A stretch of DNA of 64,000 bases, from assembly GCF_014839805.1 (NCBI RefSeq), contig NC_051117.1, forward strand, positions 8,308,001 through 8,372,000, written 5' to 3'. Every line of letters starts with the position of its first letter. Positions within the stretch are counted from its first letter, which is position 1. Made by a program: the position numbers and the translations under genes. The DNA is from Manduca sexta (lineage: Eukaryota > Arthropoda > Insecta > Lepidoptera > Sphingidae). Shown here in pieces: positions 60,401-63,949 of the stretch. Below the pieces are notes generated by a model that had not been told where the DNA came from, searched no databases, and worked only from the letters and a program-made list of their open reading frames with translations.

Positions 60401-63400
60401 GACGATGTTTTTCATCACCTTCCTTTTATAATGTTGATTTATATTCTTTGCTTTCTTCACTATCATGGAGGTTATGTTAATTGTTCCTTTGTGCTTGAAT
60501 GTATATCATTTGCAACCATGTTCATACTTAACAAATTACATATTTTTATTGTTTATGATTTCTACAATTTTTATCATTAAGTGAATTGTGAAATCATTCA
60601 TTTTTATAAGGGTACTGCCAAGTTCCCTGCTCGTGATGGTAAATGTAATAGGATACAATAAAAGTATCAACTAACGAGTGAATACTATACCGAGACAGTC
60701 CACAGTCATGCCAGCCTGTTGATACAATTAAATGTCAATTGTATTAATTCGACCATTTCCCAATCAGACTGCATCCACGCTCAGCCGAGGCCAAATGCTC
60801 CATCTCGCCGCTGTGCTGCGGCGGCGTGGGCGGCGCGGTGGGCGTGGGCGGCGGCGGGTCGCGGCGCGGGGTGGTGTGGCGCGCGCCCGCGCCCGCGCCG
60901 CCCACGCCGCCGCCGCAGGACAAGCCCGACGAGCCGCCGCTGCCGCGCATCGCCGAGGAGAAGGACTCGCCCACGCATCATGCGAGGAACTTGCCTAATA
61001 GGTTCATATACTCATATACTTATATATATTACATTACGTGCCATATCTATACTATTATATAAAGCTGAAGAGTTTGTTTGTTTGTTTGTTTGTTTGTTTG
61101 TTTGTTTGTTTGTTTGTTTGTTTGTTTGTTTGAACGCGCTAATCTCAGGAACTACCGGTCCAAACAGAAAAAATATTTTTGCGTTGGATAGCCTTTTGTT
61201 CGTGGAGTGCTATAGGCTATATATCATCACGCTATACCTAATAGGAGCGGAGCAGTAATGGCTAATCTCAGAAACTACCGATTCAAACTGAAAAATTATT
61301 TTTGTGTTGAATAGTCCTTTGTTTGTGGAGTGCTCAAAGTTATATATCATCACGCTATACCCAATAGGGGCGGAGCAGTAATGTCTAATCTCAGGAACTA
61401 CCGGTTTCAACTGAAAAAATCTTTTTGTGTTGGATAGCCCTTTATTTGTGGAGCGCTATAGGCTATATATCATCACGCTATGACCAATAGGAGCGAAACA
61501 GTAATGAAACATGTTGCAAATGGAGGAAAAATTATTAGTTTTGAGAGCTTCCGTTGCGTGCGCTGCGTAAACGGTTAAAGTTATGCAACAATGATGTATG
61601 ACGGGATTGTTCCTCTTAAAAAGTTCTAAAAAATATATTATAAAACAAAAGTCCCCCGCTGCATCTGTCTGCCTGAACGTGTTAAACTCAAAAACTACCC
61701 AACGTATTAAGATGAAATTTGGTATGGAGACAGTTTGAGACCCTGGGAAGAACATAGGCTCCCGGGAAACTACTACTTTTATAACGGAAAACTTTAGCCT
61801 GAAAAACTTTATAACGCGGGCGGAGCCGCGAGCAAAAGCTAGTTTATTATATGAGTACGGGAACTTGACCTCTCTGCACCTGATGGTGAGTGGAGTGGGG
61901 TCCAATAGTATATCGACTAACGAGAGATGATTACCCCTCGGCAGTGGACACAATTATGCCGGCCTGTTGGAACCGGATATACACAGGCTGATCCCGGTAC
62001 GCGACACACTTACATGGGCGACTATGGCCGGTTTTAACACCTTGTATACAGTGGTCGCTATCCGGGCGGATATAACATATATATCCTACCACCAGCAAGC
62101 AGCCCTTAAATAAATATAAAAAACGAATCACAGTAGAATAAACAGGCAGTCATTGGATAATTAGCAAATAAAATAGTAAAAATATTTTTCAAGACGATGT
62201 GTCTGTTTCCGTTATAGTCGCCGGAAAAAAAAAATTTTGACACTTTATTACTGCCGACAGTTGTAAAACCTAAGAACTAAAACAATACTGAGTACAAAAC
62301 ATTTAGTCAATAACTATAGATATCGGTCTTTGTTTGTTGTTATCTAATTTTTTGATATTCAAAAGCGACTGTCCCACTATTCGGTGTCCAATGACAGTTT
62401 ACCGTTTGTCTAAATTGAAAATTAAAACGTTATCACGTACTTTATTACCACATATGTAAAGGCATAGTAAATTTTACGTTACAATAAATCGTTTATCAGC
62501 AGGACACCAGCAAAGCAGTCGACGCCGAGCATCTTCACGTCATCTCCGAAGCCGAGCGTGGAGAAGTGCGCGTTCGACGCGTCCGCTTCGTTCGCGTCTC
62601 TCTCGCTGTCGGACGAGTCGTACGTCGCCGACACGTCCGCCGACATATCCAACGTCGACACTTCTAGGGAGATGTTTTTGGGTAAGGGAAATCTTAATTT
62701 TTACAGAGTGGGCAGAGGTTATCACAATCATTTTTCATCTGTTATGTTCAGTTCTAAGAAGTAGAGGACAAGCCTATCGGTCACGATTCATTATTATCAC
62801 TAATTCAACCGGGAATAAAATTTGATAATTTAGCATAAATAAAAAATAAATAAAATGCTTTATTCATCACCTAGGCAAACATAGTTGTGATACGTCAAAT
62901 TACACGAGAATATTTAATTATTACTTAAATAAGCATAGTTGTCGTACCGCAATACACTAACGCCACCGAGAGAACCCTTTATCAATACAATTTATCCATC
63001 TCTTTAGATGACAGTCGAACAAGCACAGAACCTAGCGCGCCCGCAGAAGACAAGTTCAAGAAGCCGGCGCCCACCGAGCCGTCTCCCACCGCGGAGCCGC
63101 AGCCGAAGGTACGCAAGAAATCCGACTCCAGCCTGAAGGAGGAGGAGTTTAAGTCGAAGTTGAAGAAACAAGAGAAACCGGAGCTGAAGAAGCAGGACTC
63201 GATGAAGAAGATGGAAGTTAAAGAGGAGAAGATCGAAGTTAAACAGGAAGAGAAGAAAGTTGATAAGGTGAGTACGAGACAAAGACGAATCGTGACATTA
63301 ACACACTTACAGTAGTAATGTAATATCATCATCGAAGCTTGTAATACGATTTCTATAAATACGTCAATCGATACTCGTCATATGGGTACGGGTACATTAC

Positions 63401-63801
63401 TCTCGTTTCTTCACCCACGGGTCACGACACTCGAAATACGACCACGGATAGACTTCATTCGTCACTCGCAACTTGACACACAATACTCGACTCTGGGCCT
63501 TTGACAAGCGACAGATATTAGCCAATCATAAAACAACATTGGAATGGGATTTAGTAATTTTAAAAGATGATACAGAAAGGCGGTTTACAACAATTGGTTT
63601 TCATTAAACAATTAGAATAATACAAAAACATCGCAGGTGATGGAGCGAGCTGGCTCGATAAAGAAAGTAGAGAAGGAGAAGGAGAAAGAAGCTAAGAAAC
63701 AAGAGAAGGCGGAGAAGAAGCAGGAGAGGACGGAAGCGAAGCGCACCGAGTCCGTGAAGAAGATCGAAGTCAAGCGGCAGGAGTCTGTTGACACTAATAA
63801 G
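21335..63801 (+). CDS. MAST: MAST-family serine/threonine kinase (Drosophila drop out counterpart), 35 exons, partial at both ends
   Basis: Multi-exon gene assembled by eye from GT-AG junctions with consistent phases; exons are listed separately below. Order of parts, numbered from the first complete codon: N-terminal region with [15 protein letters not shown] (about 1-160), pre-kinase DUF1908 domain (about 200-400), kinase domain (about 419-723) with Gly-rich loop, Lys449, Glu468, HRD 540-542, DFG 560-562 and APE 600-602, linker, PDZ domain (about 974-1068), and a basic then Lys/Glu-rich tail. This order is diagnostic of MAST kinases (established knowledge). MAST proteins are cytoplasmic AGC kinases tied to the cytoskeleton; mammalian members bind PTEN through the PDZ domain, and fly Drop out supports dynein-driven transport. 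Exons are GC-rich and introns AT-rich. Start codon and stop codon are not seen. No frameshift or missing catalytic residue was found. Confidence 0.95.
21480..21650 (+). mobile_element. 3' end of an RTE/CR1-like LINE
   Basis: One frame reads [20 protein letters not shown] followed by QQWT, the usual C-terminal ending of lepidopteran endonuclease-reverse transcriptase LINEs, then a short gatga tail. Only the last ~30 codons remain. Confidence 0.65.
22460..22580 (+). mobile_element. SINE 3' fragment, same family as 30470-30760
   Basis: Shares accggactatgagagtgaag-like sequence, a cacacttgtg block and gcgtacctggctgatctctg with the longer copy at 30470-30760. The tRNA-like head is missing. Confidence 0.6.
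22960..23166 (+). mobile_element. Helitron-like fragment
   Basis: Contains the block gaaccgattttgatgatatt, then gaccctgggaaggacatagg, and a tail ending cgtgagcaaaaga that resembles the 3' hairpin region of the Helitrons at 32612 and 61046, but without the CTAG terminus. The 5' end is unclear. Confidence 0.55.
23421..23495 (+). CDS. MAST: MAST exon 2
   Basis: Acceptor gttcgcag, donor gtgagt. 25 codons, phase 0 at both ends, including [19 protein letters not shown]. It is a basic and proline-rich stretch; HRLSLV corresponds in position to the RKSLIV site of vertebrate MASTs. Composition is far more GC-rich than the flanks. Confidence 0.75.
23608..23926 (-). mobile_element. Small Helitron, minus orientation
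   Basis: Starts with CTAG (reverse of the 3' terminus) preceded by A, followed by the GC-rich hairpin region gacccgccccggcttcgcac. The motif ggcttcgcacgggt recurs at about 23709. The 5' end near 23926 is approximate. Confidence 0.65.
24593..24680 (-). repeat. Interspersed repeat J, minus copy
   Basis: Contains cagcagtgccgaagggttca and an acccgatttctgctgattt-like block, matching 26675-26770 (same orientation) and, in the opposite orientation, about 14870-14965 and 30097-30240. Class unknown. Confidence 0.5.
24709..25030 (+). mobile_element. tRNA-derived SINE (family A)
   Basis: Head gcggcgatagcctagttggt acts as an A-box-like region, gcaggtacaaatccc as a B box, then a body with cggtgaaggaaaacatcgtg and a tail ending in tatta repeats. 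Same family as 17563-17893 and 38582-38917. Confidence 0.75.
27043..27390 (-). mobile_element. Helitron remnant interrupted by a SINE
   Basis: Left part (to 27134) and right part (from 27327) together give a minus-strand Helitron ending in aaacaaactcttcag. The middle is a family-A SINE with a 14-bp duplication. Confidence 0.7.
27135..27326 (+). mobile_element. 5'-truncated family-A SINE with 14-bp target-site duplication
   Basis: Body and tail of family A without the tRNA-like head, flanked by tactccctgagatg at 27121-27134 and 27327-27340. 5' truncation plus a duplication is the mark of LINE-driven retrotransposition. Confidence 0.85.
28254..28609. mobile_element. Non-autonomous TIR element
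   Basis: Imperfect terminal inverted repeats of about 30 bp begin TAAGGCC and both carry CGCATTTT about 20 bp in. Internal sequence is rich in cgtacg and cgcac motifs. No transposase seen. Superfamily not assigned. Confidence 0.6.
29041..29307 (-). pseudogene. LINE reverse-transcriptase C-terminal fragment
   Basis: The minus frame reads [20 protein letters not shown] followed by P, which fits the R-F-x-x-S-x-x-x-R-x-W-N-x-L-P signature at the end of many insect non-LTR reverse transcriptases. No catalytic core is present, so it is a remnant inside intron 2. Confidence 0.55.
30097..30240 (+). repeat. Interspersed repeat J, plus copy
   Basis: Contains ggaaggaatcgggttgtatg followed by gacccttcaaca, matching about 14870-14965 and the reverse complement at 24593-24680 and 26675-26770. 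No ends or coding capacity recognised. Confidence 0.5.
30470..30760 (+). mobile_element. tRNA-derived SINE, second subfamily
   Basis: Head cagtggcgcacgatacgagt, B-box ggttcgaatcc, and a body shared with 22460-22580. The B box resembles that of the family-B SINEs while the body differs. Confidence 0.7.
31505..31670 (-). repeat. Interspersed repeat C, minus copy
   Basis: Carries ggcccacgtaagtgtgtcgc and aggccggcataattgtgtc, reverse complement of the family-C core found at 10117, 16168, 19610, 20968 and 61868. It has no obvious ends, so the class is unknown. Confidence 0.65.
32160..32298. mobile_element. MITE F, 139 bp
   Basis: Terminal inverted repeats of about 26 bp start gcc-tttt and end in gatcccaatc, with a few mismatches between arms. 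A related left end occurs at 52871. No coding capacity. Confidence 0.7.
32612..33491 (+). mobile_element. Non-autonomous Helitron, 880 bp, with 4 x 123-bp array
   Basis: Starts TCTATACTATTATATAAAGC after an A and ends CTAG before a T, with a GC-rich hairpin just upstream of the end (gcgagcggagccgcgg), the Helitron terminal pattern. Units start at 32664, 32787, 32910 and 33033, each 123 bp. Sister copy at 61046. Confidence 0.88.
34036..34172 (+). CDS. MAST: MAST exon 3, His-rich
   Basis: Acceptor gatcccag, donor gtgagt. 45 codons plus two bases. Reads [15 protein letters not shown] then a His-rich [10 protein letters not shown], then SSSVKRGKE. The split codon joins exon 4 in frame as L-DGRRWS. 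Vertebrate MASTs have SPTLPRPHSPL at this position. Confidence 0.8.
36461..36550 (-). mobile_element. Fragment of MITE I, minus
   Basis: Shares tttttggcacaatcctagca and gcaatgtgaaaatgacc with the reverse complement of the element at 6263-6661, diverged. Confidence 0.55.
38019..38182 (+). mobile_element. tRNA-derived SINE (family B), truncated
   Basis: Head tgcctcggtggcgtagtagt, B box gggtttgaaccccgggtcgg, then a shortened body. Its end abuts the family-C repeat at 38188. Confidence 0.75.
38188..38375 (-). repeat. Interspersed repeat C, minus copy
   Basis: Contains tatccgcccggatagcgact, caggccggcataattgtgtc and a gttagttgacattct edge: the family-C core in reverse. Confidence 0.7.
38486..38561 (+). 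CDS. MAST: MAST exon 4: [17 protein letters not shown]
   Basis: Acceptor gtccacag, donor gtaagt. 25 full codons reading [19 protein letters not shown], nearly identical to [20 protein letters not shown] of animal MASTs; one of the strongest family marks. Basic RRWS is a likely phosphorylation site (inference). A SINE begins about 20 bp after the donor. Confidence 0.95.
38582..38917 (-). mobile_element. Full-length family-A SINE with 12-bp target-site duplication
   Basis: Complete reverse copy: tail at about 38600, body, B box, and head cgatagcctag read on the minus strand. Flanked by attatttgttta at 38570-38581 and 38918-38929. Nearly identical to the plus copy at 17563-17893. Sits 20 bp past the exon 4 donor. 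Confidence 0.88.
40775..40830 (-). mobile_element. RTE-like LINE tail fragment
   Basis: catcatcattatcatca followed by gtccactgctggacatagg is the reverse of the common LINE 3' end with its trinucleotide tail. Confidence 0.45.
43070..43215 (-). mobile_element. Family-A SINE fragment
   Basis: Reverse of the body: cagactacacacaccatcaa, ttccttcaccgttaaatc-like and acaaagaatacacacat blocks. Truncated at both ends. Confidence 0.6.
44244..44281. repeat. 16-bp-arm hairpin
   Basis: aacacttagtgagttt and aaactgactaagtgtt are reverse complements with a single mismatch, separated by atcaac. Confidence 0.7.
44768..44871 (+). CDS. MAST: MAST exon 5, Cys/His-rich
   Basis: Acceptor ctgttgcag, donor gtaagt. 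34 codons plus two bases. Starts SQCSSQERL, matching SSSCSSQERLHQLP of vertebrate MASTs, then diverges to a Pro/Cys/His run ending CPHCHQHQ. Intron 5 (44872-45308) shows nothing. Confidence 0.9.
45309..45434 (+). CDS. MAST: MAST exon 6, start of the pre-kinase region
   Basis: Tandem acceptor cacag/cag: starting at 45309 gives N-S-S-Q, at 45312 gives N-S-Q, both in frame. Donor gtgggt. Reads [12 protein letters not shown]... and ends RRVRSRSLR, the counterpart of the RPRSRSLSPGRSP stretch. Intron 6 holds a family-C repeat piece at 45770-45890. Confidence 0.9.
45770..45890 (+). repeat. Family-C repeat fragment
   Basis: cacctgattgtgagtggagt then acaattatgtcagtttg: decayed copy of the family-C left end, in intron 6. 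Confidence 0.5.
45947..46069 (+). CDS. MAST: MAST exon 7, DUF1908
   Basis: Tandem acceptor cag/tag: start 45947 gives S-S-P-S-R, start 45950 gives S-P-S-R. Donor gtgagt. Ends [19 protein letters not shown], aligning with the YKERFPKATAQMEE helix of the MAST pre-kinase domain. Ser/Gly-rich before that. Confidence 0.9.
46450..46560 (-). mobile_element. RTE-like LINE tail fragment in intron 7
   Basis: atcatcatcatctgccgcag then cactgctgaacatgg: reverse of a LINE 3' end with a trinucleotide tail. An aataggtcgatctggaaatt block like that at about 1481 follows in the opposite sense. The rest of intron 7 (46070-46616) shows nothing. Confidence 0.45.
46617..46698 (+). CDS. MAST: MAST exon 8, DUF1908
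   Basis: Acceptor atattttcag, donor gtgagc. 27 codons: [20 protein letters not shown] then ERFVQRQ. Shorter loop than in vertebrate MASTs, where this region runs to VLSFTHHQI. Confidence 0.9.
46913..47017 (+). CDS. MAST: MAST exon 9, DUF1908 helix LARDCL
   Basis: Acceptor aaattatcag, donor gtacac. 35 codons, [20 protein letters not shown] then [15 protein letters not shown], matching the IIELARDCL...YFxELxxxLxKLL helices of MAST. Confidence 0.95.
47063..47340 (+). mobile_element. Helitron-like element in intron 9
   Basis: attataaatgcgaaagtttg at the start and gcgggcgaagccgcgagcaa near the end, followed by aagc without TAG, so the 3' terminus is damaged. Fills most of intron 9, ending about 60 bp before exon 10. 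Confidence 0.6.
47401..47565 (+). CDS. MAST: MAST exon 10, DUF1908 core
   Basis: Acceptor tttcccag, donor gtgagg. 55 codons with [20 protein letters not shown], then [17 protein letters not shown]. This is the most conserved block of the pre-kinase domain ([29 protein letters not shown]). Confidence 0.97.
47935..48015 (+). mobile_element. Fragment of MITE K in intron 10
   Basis: acttacttataagaaattcg then caaagctatgcttagtt matches one end of the elements at 15027 and 52117. The rest of intron 10 shows nothing. Confidence 0.5.
48084..48202 (+). CDS. MAST: MAST exon 11, DUF1908 end and linker
   Basis: Acceptor ttgtgtcag, donor gtacgg. [20 protein letters not shown] matches KTDIPRYIIxQLGLxKDP, then a proline run [13 protein letters not shown]. 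39 codons plus two bases. Confidence 0.95.
48211..48380 (+). repeat. Four spaced CACCCTGTATA-like motifs in intron 11
   Basis: caccccgtat at 48211, caccctgtat at 48261, caccatgtat at 48307 and cgccctgtat at 48369, 46-62 bp apart, all on the + strand. CACCCTGTATA resembles mariner-type terminal sequence in insects, but no inverted partner was seen. Confidence 0.5.
48550..48687 (+). CDS. MAST: MAST exon 12, kinase glycine-rich loop
   Basis: Acceptor ggtgtgcag, weak donor gtcaat. [20 protein letters not shown] then LVKHKQTRQ: the kinase N-lobe start with the N-G-A-Y-G-A-V nucleotide-binding loop (Gly429, Gly432). The preceding GGAAGAPP is a flexible linker. Confidence 0.97.
48795..49065 (+). 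repeat. Interspersed repeat D in intron 12
   Basis: Long copy: ccggtttgaaggacattgta, then agatggcgagcgcagtggaa, ggtgttggatggtgtt and cttaccatcaacggcaagct, ending in an A-run. Also at 10785, 20560, 29855, 5898 and at the window end. The rest of intron 12 is AT-rich with nothing assigned. Confidence 0.7.
49487..49592 (+). CDS. MAST: MAST exon 13, catalytic Lys and helix C
   Basis: Acceptor accaacag, donor gtgagt. [20 protein letters not shown] then [15 protein letters not shown]. Lys449 is the ATP-anchoring lysine (AMK motif) and Glu468 the helix C glutamate. Confidence 0.97.
49790..49877 (-). mobile_element. Helitron terminal fragment just upstream of exon 14
   Basis: cctgggattagcgcgttcaa then acaaactcttcag, ending tatagA before T: the 5' TC terminus of a Helitron in reverse. 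Only 33 bp separate it from the exon 14 start. Confidence 0.7.
49911..50110 (+). CDS. MAST: MAST exon 14, hinge and catalytic loop
   Basis: Acceptor aatccccag, donor gttagt. 66 codons plus two bases: [29 protein letters not shown], and [11 protein letters not shown] with the N completed by exon 15. His540-Arg541-Asp542 is the HRD motif, Lys544 the catalytic-loop lysine. Largest kinase exon. Confidence 0.98.
50213..50956 (+). mobile_element. Complete non-autonomous Helitron, 744 bp, in intron 14
   Basis: Begins TCTATATATATAAAAATGAA after A, ends CTAG before T, with the hairpin gcgggcgaagccgcg just before the end. No Rep/helicase coding. It occupies most of intron 14; 50957-51139 shows nothing else. 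Confidence 0.82.
51140..51210 (+). CDS. MAST: MAST exon 15, DFG motif
   Basis: Acceptor ttgttttag, donor gtaagt. [20 protein letters not shown] then LMS. Asp560-Phe561-Gly562 is the metal-binding [12 protein letters not shown] is a MAST hallmark. Confidence 0.98.
51390..51499 (+). CDS. MAST: MAST exon 16, activation loop and APE
   Basis: Acceptor catatgcag, donor gtgggc. [20 protein letters not shown] then [16 protein letters not shown]. Activation segment with Thr595 of CGTPEY and the APE motif at 600-602. Intron 16 (51500-51912) is AT-rich with nothing assigned. Confidence 0.98.
51913..52030 (+). CDS. MAST: MAST exon 17, C-lobe
   Basis: Acceptor aattcccag, donor gtgagc. [20 protein letters not shown] then [19 protein letters not shown]: helix F Asp (VDWW) and the [14 protein letters not shown] block are nearly invariant in MASTs. 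Confidence 0.98.
52117..52330. mobile_element. MITE K, 214 bp, in intron 17
   Basis: Perfect terminal inverted repeats tagtcttacttataa and ttataagtaagacta. Related copies at 15027-15218 and a fragment at 47935. No coding capacity. Confidence 0.8.
52539..52663 (+). CDS. MAST: MAST exon 18, C-lobe
   Basis: Acceptor tttttgttag, donor gtaagg. [20 protein letters not shown] then [21 protein letters not shown], matching the LLxxNPLxRLGTGGAxEVK end of the MAST kinase domain. Confidence 0.97.
52871..53010. mobile_element. MITE F, second copy, in intron 18
   Basis: Left end gccgttgtcaatagacgatc then ccaatcgctttcttcgatct, as in 32160-32298. The right inverted end is degenerate, so the boundary is approximate. 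The rest of intron 18 shows nothing. Confidence 0.6.
53152..53254 (+). CDS. MAST: MAST exon 19, end of kinase domain
   Basis: Acceptor gtgttacag, donor gtcagt. [20 protein letters not shown] then [14 protein letters not shown], the [23 protein letters not shown]-tail segment. Intron 19 (53255-53608) shows nothing. Confidence 0.97.
53609..53802 (+). CDS. MAST: MAST exon 20, AGC tail and acidic linker
   Basis: Acceptor cccaacag, donor gtacat. [20 protein letters not shown], Gly/Ala/Glu run, then [20 protein letters not shown]. The start continues SYFD-xRxDRYxH of the family; FSSxSPxxR resembles the FSSCSxRF motif. Intron 20 (53803-54115) shows nothing. Confidence 0.9.
54116..54202 (+). CDS. 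MAST: MAST exon 21, Pro/Thr-rich linker
   Basis: Acceptor tccaaag, donor gtgagt. [20 protein letters not shown] then PVHHHPKCP, phase 0 at both ends. [11 protein letters not shown] has two possible Thr-Pro or Ser phosphosites (inference). Confidence 0.8.
54420..54607 (+). CDS. MAST: MAST exon 22, His-rich linker
   Basis: Acceptor ttgtttag, donor gtaagt. Starts [27 protein letters not shown] is shared with other MAST linkers. Then basic AARRRAAL and a His/Ala run [14 protein letters not shown]. 62 codons plus two bases. Confidence 0.85.
54872..55014 (+). CDS. MAST: MAST exon 23, [15 protein letters not shown]
   Basis: Tandem acceptor cag/cag: start 54872 gives V-R-A-D-L, start 54875 gives V-A-D-L, both in frame. 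Donor gtagag. A Lys/Asp-rich run ([19 protein letters not shown]) leads to [20 protein letters not shown], aligning with VTKSLSASALSLMIP of vertebrate MASTs. Confidence 0.93.
55321..55447 (+). CDS. MAST: MAST exon 24, Ser-rich linker before PDZ
   Basis: Tandem acceptor cag/cag: start 55321 gives A-E-D-S, start 55324 gives E-D-S. Donor gtcagt at 55448 chosen because phase 2 is needed for exon 25. [18 protein letters not shown] matches the SSSRDSSPSRDSS run of MASTs. Confidence 0.9.
55739..55865 (+). CDS. MAST: MAST exon 25, PDZ start
   Basis: Acceptor cataccag, donor gtcagt. [20 protein letters not shown] then [21 protein letters not shown] (985-988) is the carboxylate-binding loop of the PDZ domain; RVYxGDxDxYxxHHxV is MAST-specific. 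Confidence 0.97.
56200..56301 (+). CDS. MAST: MAST exon 26, PDZ middle
   Basis: Acceptor tgtgcgcag, donor gtacac. [20 protein letters not shown] then [14 protein letters not shown]: the AGLxAGDLITxxNGExVxGLxH block of the PDZ fold. Intron 26 (56302-56898) shows nothing assigned. Confidence 0.97.
56899..56970 (+). CDS. MAST: MAST exon 27, PDZ end
   Basis: Acceptor atcttgcag, donor gtaaag. [20 protein letters not shown] then TTIQ, the last helix and strand ([24 protein letters not shown] in human). Much less conserved than the preceding exons. Confidence 0.9.
57200..57325 (+). CDS. MAST: MAST exon 28, Arg-rich segment
   Basis: Acceptor ccccgcag, donor gttgta. [20 protein letters not shown], then [20 protein letters not shown] and [15 protein letters not shown] aligns with RRRSLFKKLAKQ after the PDZ domain. 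Intron 28 (57326-58069) shows nothing assigned. Confidence 0.9.
58070..58176 (+). CDS. MAST: MAST exon 29, Ser/Pro-rich
   Basis: Acceptor tgtgcgcag, donor gtaaca. [20 protein letters not shown] then [15 protein letters not shown]. Corresponds to the SLSSGESLPGSPTHSLSPRSPT region; SSGE is shared. Intron 29 shows nothing. Confidence 0.85.
58563..58772 (+). CDS. MAST: MAST exon 30, LHGL...[10 protein letters not shown] with GVA repeats
   Basis: Acceptor ttgttccag, donor gtgacc. [14 protein letters not shown], then a GVA-repeat run, then [20 protein letters not shown]. Flanking motifs match RPSTLHGLAPKLGG and [12 protein letters not shown] of vertebrate MASTs. RRAS is a basophilic kinase site (inference). 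Confidence 0.95.
58597..58660 (+). repeat. 9-bp coding tandem repeat in exon 30
   Basis: ggcgtggcg repeated about four times, then degenerate ggc/gtg units, encoding G-V-A units. The G-rich strand could form stacked structures (inference). Confidence 0.7.
58846..58861. promoter_or_regulatory. Palindrome GGGTCA-N4-TGACCC, copy 1
   Basis: Perfect 6-bp arms, spacer tatt. Half-sites resemble nuclear-receptor half-sites (AGGTCA-like), but a mobile-element origin is equally possible. Confidence 0.35.
59181..59260 (+). mobile_element. tRNA-like sequence (SINE head or tRNA relic)
   Basis: tggctcattagtcgttgagc as an A-box-like part and aggttcgattcctgcatca as B box. I could not fold a full cloverleaf, so a SINE head is likelier than a tRNA gene. 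Confidence 0.4.
59612..59627. promoter_or_regulatory. Palindrome GGGTCC-N4-TGACCC, copy 2
   Basis: One mismatch from copy 1; spacer attt. Confidence 0.3.
59937..60050 (+). CDS. MAST: MAST exon 31, Arg/Ser-rich
   Basis: Acceptor ggtgtag (weak pyrimidine tract), donor gtgggt. [20 protein letters not shown] then [23 protein letters not shown] is shared with MAST2. Very GC-rich. Confidence 0.85.
60060..60075. promoter_or_regulatory. Palindrome GGGTCA-N4-TGACCC, copy 3
   Basis: Perfect arms, spacer caac, nine bases after the exon 31 end. Confidence 0.35.
60768..61001 (+). CDS. MAST: MAST exon 32, LHPRSAEAK and Pro/Gly-rich
   Basis: Acceptor ccaatcag, donor gttcat. [20 protein letters not shown], Gly/Val run, then [20 protein letters not shown] and [31 protein letters not shown] is the family counterpart of the start. 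77 codons plus partial codons. Confidence 0.9.
61046..61842 (+). mobile_element. Non-autonomous Helitron, 797 bp, with 3 x 123-bp array
   Basis: Same family as 32612-33491: TCTATACTATTATATAAAGC after A, CTAG before T, hairpin gcgggcggagccgcg. The GTTT microsatellite is much longer (61072-61132) and the 123-bp array has three units (61138, 61261, 61384). Confidence 0.88.
61868..62098 (+). repeat. Interspersed repeat C, long copy
   Basis: tgcacctgatggtgagtgga, gtatatcgactaacgagaga, aattatgccggcctgttgga, accggatatacacaggctga, and gctatccgggcggatata. Best-preserved copy; follows the Helitron by 25 bp in intron 32. Confidence 0.75.
62500..62681 (+). CDS. MAST: MAST exon 33, Ser/Asp-rich
   Basis: Tandem acceptor cag/cag: start 62500 gives S-R-T-P, start 62503 gives R-T-P, both in frame. 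Donor gtaagg. [20 protein letters not shown], then [20 protein letters not shown] and [14 protein letters not shown]. No strong vertebrate counterpart recognised. Confidence 0.85.
63008..63267 (+). CDS. MAST: MAST exon 34, Lys/Glu-rich
   Basis: Acceptor catctctttag, donor gtgagt. 86 codons; from [20 protein letters not shown] onward it is highly charged, with [12 protein letters not shown] near the end. Predicted extended or coiled. Intron 34 (63268-63636) shows nothing assigned. Confidence 0.85.
63637..63801 (+). CDS. MAST: MAST exon 35 seen, Lys/Glu-rich with RQESVD
   Basis: Acceptor acatcgcag, donor gtatat. [20 protein letters not shown], then [20 protein letters not shown] and [15 protein letters not shown]. 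KxGRQESVDDLDRDK in vertebrate MASTs is the likely counterpart. The coding region continues beyond the window. Confidence 0.85.
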
Positions 63802-63949
63802 GTATATGGTTTTGCAAGATGATGGTGTACATTGGATTTTACAGTTGCTAATAATAACTATTTTAGCACAGGACCGGACGTGGTTTGCATTACTTATTTT
63901 TGACAAAATATAAAAAATTTACATTACTTATTTTATTGCTTTCGCCTAG

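Noticed and set aside
60239..60580. 113-codon open frame in intron 31
   Set aside because: AT-rich, hydrophobic, no family recognised and no splice or repeat context; a chance open frame is more likely than a nested gene.
61456..61953. 165-codon open frame on the minus strand
   Set aside because: It runs through the antisense of the Helitron tail and a family-C repeat; no protein similarity.
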